Assembly (NCBI RefSeq): GCF_002080045.1
Contig: NZ_MUIN01000012.1
Coordinates: 98,416 to 162,415 of the forward strand
Direction: 5' to 3'
From: Pseudomonas sp. Bc-h
GTDB taxonomy: Bacteria > Pseudomonadota > Gammaproteobacteria > Pseudomonadales > Pseudomonadaceae
DNA length: 64,000 bases
This document shows, piece after piece, positions 59,277 to 64,000 of this stretch. Below the pieces are notes generated by a model that saw only the letters and a list, made by a program, of their open reading frames with translations, did no database searches and had not been told where the DNA came from. Position 1 is the first letter of the stretch; every line of letters starts with the position of its first letter. Made by a program: the position numbers and the translations under genes.

Positions 59277-59957
59277 ATGCCGCTGGGCAGTGCCGACCTC
59301 GCGGCGATCTGGCTGACGCTAAAACTGGCATCTTTGACCACGGTGATCCTGCTGATCGTCGGCACCCCCATCGCCTTGTGGTTGGCGCGCACCCGGTCCT
59401 GGCTCAAGGGGCCGGTCGGCGCGGTGGTGGCATTGCCTCTGGTGTTGCCACCGACGGTGATCGGCTTCTATCTATTGCTGTTGATGGGGCCGAATGGGGC
59501 ACTGGGGCAATTTACCCAGAGCCTAGGGTTTGGCACCCTGACCTTTAGCTTCACCGGCCTTGTGATCGGCTCGGTGCTGTATTCCATGCCGTTCGTGGTG
59601 CAGCCGCTGCAGAACGCATTCGTGGCGATCGGTCCACGGCCGCTTGAAGTTGCTGCGACGTTGCGCGCCAACCGCTGGGATACCTTCTTCTCTGTGGTGC
59701 TGCCGCTGGCGCGCCCGGGGTTCATCACTGGCGCCATTCTCGGTTTCGCCCACACCGTCGGCGAGTTCGGGGTGGTGCTGATGATCGGTGGCAATATTCC
59801 GCAGAAAACCCGTGTGGTGTCGACCCAGATCTACAACCACGTCGAATCCATGGAATACGCCCAGGCCCACTGGCTGGCCGGGGCCATGCTGGTGTTCTCG
59901 TTCCTGGTTCTGTTGGCGCTCTACTCCAGCGGCAAGACCAAAGCCACTTGGAGCTGA
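59277..59957 (+). CDS. modB: molybdate ABC transporter permease
   Basis: 226 residues with five or six helices and the EAA loop (EVAATLRANRWDTFFSVVLPLA). LPPTVIGFYLLLLMGPNGAL is typical of ModB. It begins directly after the modA stop and ends 7 bp before modC. Confidence 0.95.
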   Translation: MPLGSADLAAIWLTLKLASLTTVILLIVGTPIALWLARTRSWLKGPVGAVVALPLVLPPTVIGFYLLLLMGPNGALGQFTQSLGFGTLTFSFTGLVIGSVLYSMPFVVQPLQNAFVAIGPRPLEVAATLRANRWDTFFSVVLPLARPGFITGAILGFAHTVGEFGVVLMIGGNIPQKTRVVSTQIYNHVESMEYAQAHWLAGAMLVFSFLVLLALYSSGKTKATWS

Positions 59958-59964
59958 CTGACTC

Positions 59965-61053
59965 ATGACCTCTTGCATCGAAGTCCGCCTGAGCCTGGAC
60001 TTTCCCGACTTTTCCGTGAGCGTCGATCTGGCCCTGCCAGGGCGCGGCGTCACGGCGCTGTACGGCCACTCCGGCTCCGGCAAAACCACCTGCCTGCGCT
60101 GCATCGCCGGGCTGGAAAAGGCGTCGGACGCGCTGATCCGCATCAACGGCGACGTCTGGCAGGACAGCGCCCAGGGCATCTTTCTCGCTCCGCACAAACG
60201 CTCGCTGGGTTACGTGTTTCAGGAAGCCAGTCTGTTCCCTCACCTCACTGTCAAAGGTAATCTCGAATTCGGCCTCAAGCGTATTCCGGCCAAAGACCGT
60301 CGCGTCAATCTCGCGCAGGCCACCACCCTTCTGGGCATCGATCATCTGCTGCAGCGCCAGCCGGACAAGCTCTCAGGCGGCGAACGCCAGCGCGTCGGCA
60401 TCGCCCGGGCATTGCTGACGAGCCCTCGCCTGCTACTGCTCGACGAGCCCCTGGCTGCGCTCGACGCTCATCGCAAGGGCGAGATCCTGCCGTATCTGGA
60501 GCGCCTGCACGACGAACTCGACATTCCCATGCTGTATGTCAGCCACTCTCAGGATGAGGTCGCGCGACTGGCCGATCATCTGGTGTTGCTCAGTGACGGC
60601 AAGGCGCTGGCGAGCGGCCCTATTGGCGAAACCCTGGCGCGACTGGATCTGCCGCTGGCAATGGGCGACGACGCGGGCGTGGTCATCGAAGGCAAGGTCA
60701 GCGCCTATGACGCGACCTACCACCTGGTCACCGTACGCCTGCCTCAGAGCGACCTGTCTATCCGCGTGGCCCATTCGCCGCTGGAGTCGGGCAAGCCACT
60801 GCGCTTCAAGATTCCGGCCCGAGACGTCAGCCTCAACCTGCAACCCGATGAGCACAGCAGCATCCTCAATCGCCTGCCCGTGACGGTAGTGGAAGAAGTG
60901 CCTGCCGATAACGTCGCTCATGTCCTGGTGCGGCTAGATGCCCAAGGGACGCCTCTGCTCGCGCGCATCACCCGTTACTCGCGCGATCAGCTGAATCTGC
61001 ATCCCGGCCAGCACCTCTGGGCGCAAATCAAATCGGTGGCGCTGCTCGCTTGA
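59965..61053 (+). CDS. modC: molybdate ABC transporter ATPase
   Basis: 362 residues. Walker A GHSGSGKTTC near 33, Q-loop YVFQEASLFPHLTV, signature LSGGERQRVGIARALL near 133, Walker B LLLLDEPLAALD, H-loop YVSHSQDEVA. A C-terminal MOP/TOBE domain (about 290-355) can bind molybdate. It drives ModB. Confidence 0.95.
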   Translation: MTSCIEVRLSLDFPDFSVSVDLALPGRGVTALYGHSGSGKTTCLRCIAGLEKASDALIRINGDVWQDSAQGIFLAPHKRSLGYVFQEASLFPHLTVKGNLEFGLKRIPAKDRRVNLAQATTLLGIDHLLQRQPDKLSGGERQRVGIARALLTSPRLLLLDEPLAALDAHRKGEILPYLERLHDELDIPMLYVSHSQDEVARLADHLVLLSDGKALASGPIGETLARLDLPLAMGDDAGVVIEGKVSAYDATYHLVTVRLPQSDLSIRVAHSPLESGKPLRFKIPARDVSLNLQPDEHSSILNRLPVTVVEEVPADNVAHVLVRLDAQGTPLLARITRYSRDQLNLHPGQHLWAQIKSVALLA

Positions 61054-61139
61054 GCCTGATCTGAAGTGCTCGGCAAATAGTCGGCACGACTGCGGCGAGG
61101 CAAGGTCAATGCAAAGACCAGCTCTCAGGATTGTTGCTC

Positions 61140-62198
61140 ATGCCGGACACCACCCTCATTGAAGACTTGCCCAAGGACCTGCATTACGTCGATGACAGCC
61201 AGCCCGGCTTCACGCGCAAGATCCTGCGCGGCAAGTTCGCCTATTTCGACACTCACGGCGAGCGCATTCGGGATGAAGCCGAGATCAAGCGCATCAACGC
61301 CCTGGTGATCCCTCCGGCCTATGCCGATGTGTGGATCTGCGCCGACCCCAAGGGCCATCTGCAAGCCACGGGCCGTGACGCCCGCGGCCGCAAGCAATAT
61401 CGCTATCATCCGCGCTGGCGCGAGATTCGCGACGAAAACAAATACTCGCGCATGATCGCGTTTGGCCAGGCGCTGCCCAAGGTGCGAAAACAGCTGGAGG
61501 CACAACTCGCCGTGCCCGGCATGGGCCGCGAGAAGGTCATGGCGGCGGTAGTGTCATTGCTCGATCAGACGCTGATTCGCATCGGCAACAGTCAGTACGC
61601 CCGGGACAACCGCTCCTACGGCCTGACCACCTTGCGCAGCAAACACGTCGATGTTCATGGCAGCAAGATTCTTTTTCAGTTTCGCGGCAAGAGCGGCGTG
61701 GAGCATCAAGTCAGCGTCACTGATCGGCGCCTGGCGAACATCCTCAAACGCTGCATGGATCTTCCGGGTCAGAACCTGTTCCAGTATCTGGACGATGATG
61801 GCCAGCGTCACACCGTGAGCTCCTCGGACATCAACCACTATCTGCGTGATTTGACTGGCGCCGACTTCACCGCCAAGGACTATCGCACCTGGGCAGGCAG
61901 CGCGATGGCGCTGGCAGCATTGCGCAAGCTGGACTGGGAACCTGAAGCCGACGCAAAGAAACACATCGTCGCCATGGTCAAGGAAGTCGCACGTCTGCTA
62001 GGCAACACCCCGGCGGTGTGCCGCAAATGCTACATCCACCCGGCTGTTCTGGAAGCCTTTGTCATCGGCGAATTGGCCAAGCTGCCTCGCTCGCGACAAC
62101 GCAAGGGCCTGCGCCTGGAAGAAGCCGCACTCGCGGGTTTTCTGCAGGGCTTGCAGGCTGCCGAAGCCATACGCGAAACCACTGGAGAAAAACCATGA
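61140..62198 (+). CDS. bacterial DNA topoisomerase IB
   Basis: 352 residues from the ATG at 61140 (TTG codons at 61131 and 61134 are in frame). The N-terminal domain contains RGKFAYFDTHGERIRDE; the catalytic domain has NSQYARDNRSYGLTTLRSKH, FRGKSGVEHQV, the KDYRTWAGSAMAL segment with catalytic Arg/His positions, and the nucleophile Tyr298 in CRKCYIHPAV. It relaxes supercoils of either sign through a 3'-phosphotyrosine intermediate. It overlaps the next small gene by 4 bp. Confidence 0.93.
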   Translation: MPDTTLIEDLPKDLHYVDDSQPGFTRKILRGKFAYFDTHGERIRDEAEIKRINALVIPPAYADVWICADPKGHLQATGRDARGRKQYRYHPRWREIRDENKYSRMIAFGQALPKVRKQLEAQLAVPGMGREKVMAAVVSLLDQTLIRIGNSQYARDNRSYGLTTLRSKHVDVHGSKILFQFRGKSGVEHQVSVTDRRLANILKRCMDLPGQNLFQYLDDDGQRHTVSSSDINHYLRDLTGADFTAKDYRTWAGSAMALAALRKLDWEPEADAKKHIVAMVKEVARLLGNTPAVCRKCYIHPAVLEAFVIGELAKLPRSRQRKGLRLEEAALAGFLQGLQAAEAIRETTGEKP

Positions 62199-62362
62199 CC
62201 CACGCCCATATCCCTGGCGAAAAGATCAACGACCCGGACGCCAAACCCGCCGACGTCGCCGATGATCGCGAGCGCAACGAGGAAGCCCGCGAGGAACAGC
62301 CCTTGACCGGGGGCGAACACGACGACGCCGGGCATACCCCGAAAGTCCCCGACGCCGGGTAA
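62195..62362 (+). CDS. small acidic hydrophilic protein
   Basis: 55 residues, about one third Asp or Glu, with no hydrophobic core, so probably disordered. GGAGA lies upstream and the ATG is inside the topoisomerase stop (ATGA), which supports real translation. Fragments are KPADVADDRERNEEAREEQP and GGEHDDAGHTPKVPDAG. I do not recognise the family. Its coupling to topoisomerase IB suggests a partner or a general acidic accessory role, which is inference. Confidence 0.65.
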   Translation: MTHAHIPGEKINDPDAKPADVADDRERNEEAREEQPLTGGEHDDAGHTPKVPDAG

Positions 62363-62399
62363 GCTCTCCTCTCAGCCACTTTTGACCCTGGGCCCTGAC

Positions 62400-64000
62400 A
62401 TGACCACAGCGCCACACCTGCCTGACGATGCCGACGCTCGCTCCCCCGTTTCATTCACCGTAGCGCCGGACCAGCCCGGCTACGTGCGCGTGCGCGGTGC
62501 CCGCGAGCACAACCTGAAGGACGTCGATGTCGACATTCCACGCGATGCCCTGGTGGTATTTACCGGCGTCTCGGGCTCCGGCAAGTCATCGCTGGCGTTC
62601 TCCACGCTGTATGCCGAGGCCCAGCGACGCTACTTCGAGTCAGTGGCGCCTTATGCCCGAAGACTGATCGATCAAGTGGGCGTGCCCAATGTCGACTCCA
62701 TCGAAGGCCTGCCGCCCGCCGTGGCCCTGCAACAGCAACGCGGCACGCCGAGCACTCGCTCTTCGGTGGGCAGCGTCACGACCTTGTCCAGCCTGATCCG
62801 CATGCTCTACTCCCGCGCGGGCAACTACCCGGCCGGGCAACCGATGCTCTACGCCGAAGATTTTTCGCCGAACCTGCCCCAAGGCGCCTGCCCCGAGTGC
62901 CATGGCCTTGGGCGAGTCTATGAAGTGCCGGAAGAACTGATGGTGCCCGATGATTCGCTGACCATTCGCCAACGTGCTGTCGCGTCCTGGCCATTGGCGT
63001 GGCAGGGGCAGAATCAGCGCGATATTCTGGTGACGCTTGGCTATGACGTCGACATTCCCTGGCGCGACCTGCCGAAAAAGCAGCGCGACTGGATTCTGTT
63101 CACTGAAGAGCAACCCACGGCCCCGGTCTACGCAGGCTTCACGCCTGAAGAAACCCGCCTGGCCCTCAAGCGCAAACTCGAACCGAGCTATCAAGGCACG
63201 TTTACCGGGGCCCGGCGCTACGTCTTGCACACGTTCACTCACTCACAAAGTGCGCTGATGAAGAAGCGCGTGTCGCAGTTCATGCGCGGCAGCCCCTGCC
63301 CGCTCTGCGACGGCAAACGACTGAAGCGCGAAGCCCTGTCGGTCACCTTTGCCGGTCTGGACATCGGCGAGTTGTCGCAAATGCCACTGCTGAGACTTGC
63401 CGAAGTGCTGCGGCCGGTGGCTGAAGGAACATTCGAAGCCTCTGCTGACGACAACTCCCTGGATCGTCAGCAGATCGACACCGCGCGCAAGAAGCGACGC
63501 AAGGCCGGTGAATCGGCGCACGACGCAGCACCCGACGTACGCGTTACACCGAATCTGTCGATCGAAAAACGTATGGCGGCGCAACGTATCGCCCAGGATT
63601 TGCTAACCCGAGTCAGCACCCTCACCGATTTGGGCCTGGGCTATCTGGCCCTCGACCGCAGCACACCGACATTGTCGTCCGGGGAATTGCAGCGGCTTCG
63701 TCTGGCGACACAACTGGGCTCGCAGTTGTTCGGTGTCATCTACGTACTGGATGAGCCCTCCGCAGGCCTGCACCCCGCCGATAGCGAAGCCCTGTTCACT
63801 GCGCTGCAGCAACTCAAGGCCTCTGGCAACTCGCTGTTCGTCGTCGAGCACGATCTGGAAACCATGCGGCGCGCCGACTGGCTGATCGATGTCGGCCCTG
63901 CGGCGGGTGAACATGGCGGTCGCGTGTTATTCAGCGGTCCTCCGCAAGGTCTGAAACACATCGAAGCCTCCCAGACCCGACTGCATCTGTTTGCCGACCA
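62400..64000 (+). CDS. UvrA2-like excinuclease ATPase, partial (3' end off the right edge)
   Basis: 533 codons are visible from the ATG at 62400, whose ribosome site is weak. REHNLKDVDVDIPRDALVVF and Walker A GVSGSGKSSLAF open the first ABC domain. Two zinc CxxC pairs lie in ACPECHGLGRV and CPLCDGKRLK. The signature is LSSGELQRLRLATQLGSQLF with YVLDEPSAGLHPAD as Walker B; housekeeping UvrA has LSGGEAQR there. This points to the UvrA2/drug-resistance branch, which may lack the UvrB-binding domain. The second ABC half is mostly outside the window. Confidence 0.9.
   Translation, partial: MTTAPHLPDDADARSPVSFTVAPDQPGYVRVRGAREHNLKDVDVDIPRDALVVFTGVSGSGKSSLAFSTLYAEAQRRYFESVAPYARRLIDQVGVPNVDSIEGLPPAVALQQQRGTPSTRSSVGSVTTLSSLIRMLYSRAGNYPAGQPMLYAEDFSPNLPQGACPECHGLGRVYEVPEELMVPDDSLTIRQRAVASWPLAWQGQNQRDILVTLGYDVDIPWRDLPKKQRDWILFTEEQPTAPVYAGFTPEETRLALKRKLEPSYQGTFTGARRYVLHTFTHSQSALMKKRVSQFMRGSPCPLCDGKRLKREALSVTFAGLDIGELSQMPLLRLAEVLRPVAEGTFEASADDNSLDRQQIDTARKKRRKAGESAHDAAPDVRVTPNLSIEKRMAAQRIAQDLLTRVSTLTDLGLGYLALDRSTPTLSSGELQRLRLATQLGSQLFGVIYVLDEPSAGLHPADSEALFTALQQLKASGNSLFVVEHDLETMRRADWLIDVGPAAGEHGGRVLFSGPPQGLKHIEASQTRLHLFAD

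Overview
The window is high-GC, gene-dense chromosomal DNA of a Pseudomonas, probably from the fluorescens/syringae lineage. I infer this from gene content (arn operon, OprD-type porin, DUF2790 proteins, gcl-hyi-glxR, RES-Xre module, modABC) and from REP/REPIN repeats of the GTGGGAG class. I cannot assign a species from the sequence alone. I saw no rRNA, tRNA, phage, insertion sequence or CRISPR array.

Layout. Positions 1-3081 hold a leftward signalling cassette: a KaiC-like double ATPase, a single-domain response regulator and a PAS-PAS histidine kinase cut by the left edge. A small unknown protein, a REPIN and a GabT-like aminotransferase follow. Positions 5795-14633 are a complete, translationally coupled arnBCADTEF-ugd operon for 4-amino-4-deoxy-L-arabinose modification of lipid A, with a PhoP-like box about 445 bp upstream of arnB. 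Positions 14621-19013 are a second, leftward signalling block: a membrane PAS kinase, an NDH-2-like flavoprotein, a lone receiver and a FixJ-type regulator. Three full REPINs and one half REP follow it.

Positions 19808-25917 look like an envelope-modification neighbourhood: a LysR regulator, an ArnT-like glycosyltransferase, an Ais-like histidine phosphatase, a PAP2 phosphatase and a ColS-like kinase without a partner regulator. An iron(III) ABC transporter (26217-29904), an MFS exporter, a LysR regulator, a flavin monooxygenase, an old-yellow-enzyme homologue, a secreted alpha/beta hydrolase and two tandem DUF2790 proteins follow. Positions 36857-46072 are a catabolic region: a GntR regulator divergent from a serine-glyoxylate-type aminotransferase, an MFS importer and a hydratase, then a LysR regulator divergent from gcl-hyi-glxR, which converts glyoxylate to glycerate. 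An OprD-family porin is convergent with glxR.

Positions 48080-64000 are mixed: an AruH-like aminotransferase, cytochrome b561, a TPR protein, an ECF sigma/anti-sigma pair next to copCD, an Ada protein lacking three of its four zinc cysteines, a RES-Xre toxin-antitoxin pair, an acuI/tetR/nitronate monooxygenase cluster with two matching operators, modABC behind a Mo-box, topoisomerase IB, a small acidic protein and a UvrA2-like ATPase cut by the right edge.

Nothing here is clearly a wholly new system. The strongest leads are the KaiC-regulator-kinase cassette, the Ada zinc-site loss, a sigma-factor gene whose best ribosome site faces an ATA codon, the orphan ColS-like envelope cluster, the duplicated DUF2790 control region and an unexplained intergenic terminator that suggests a small RNA.
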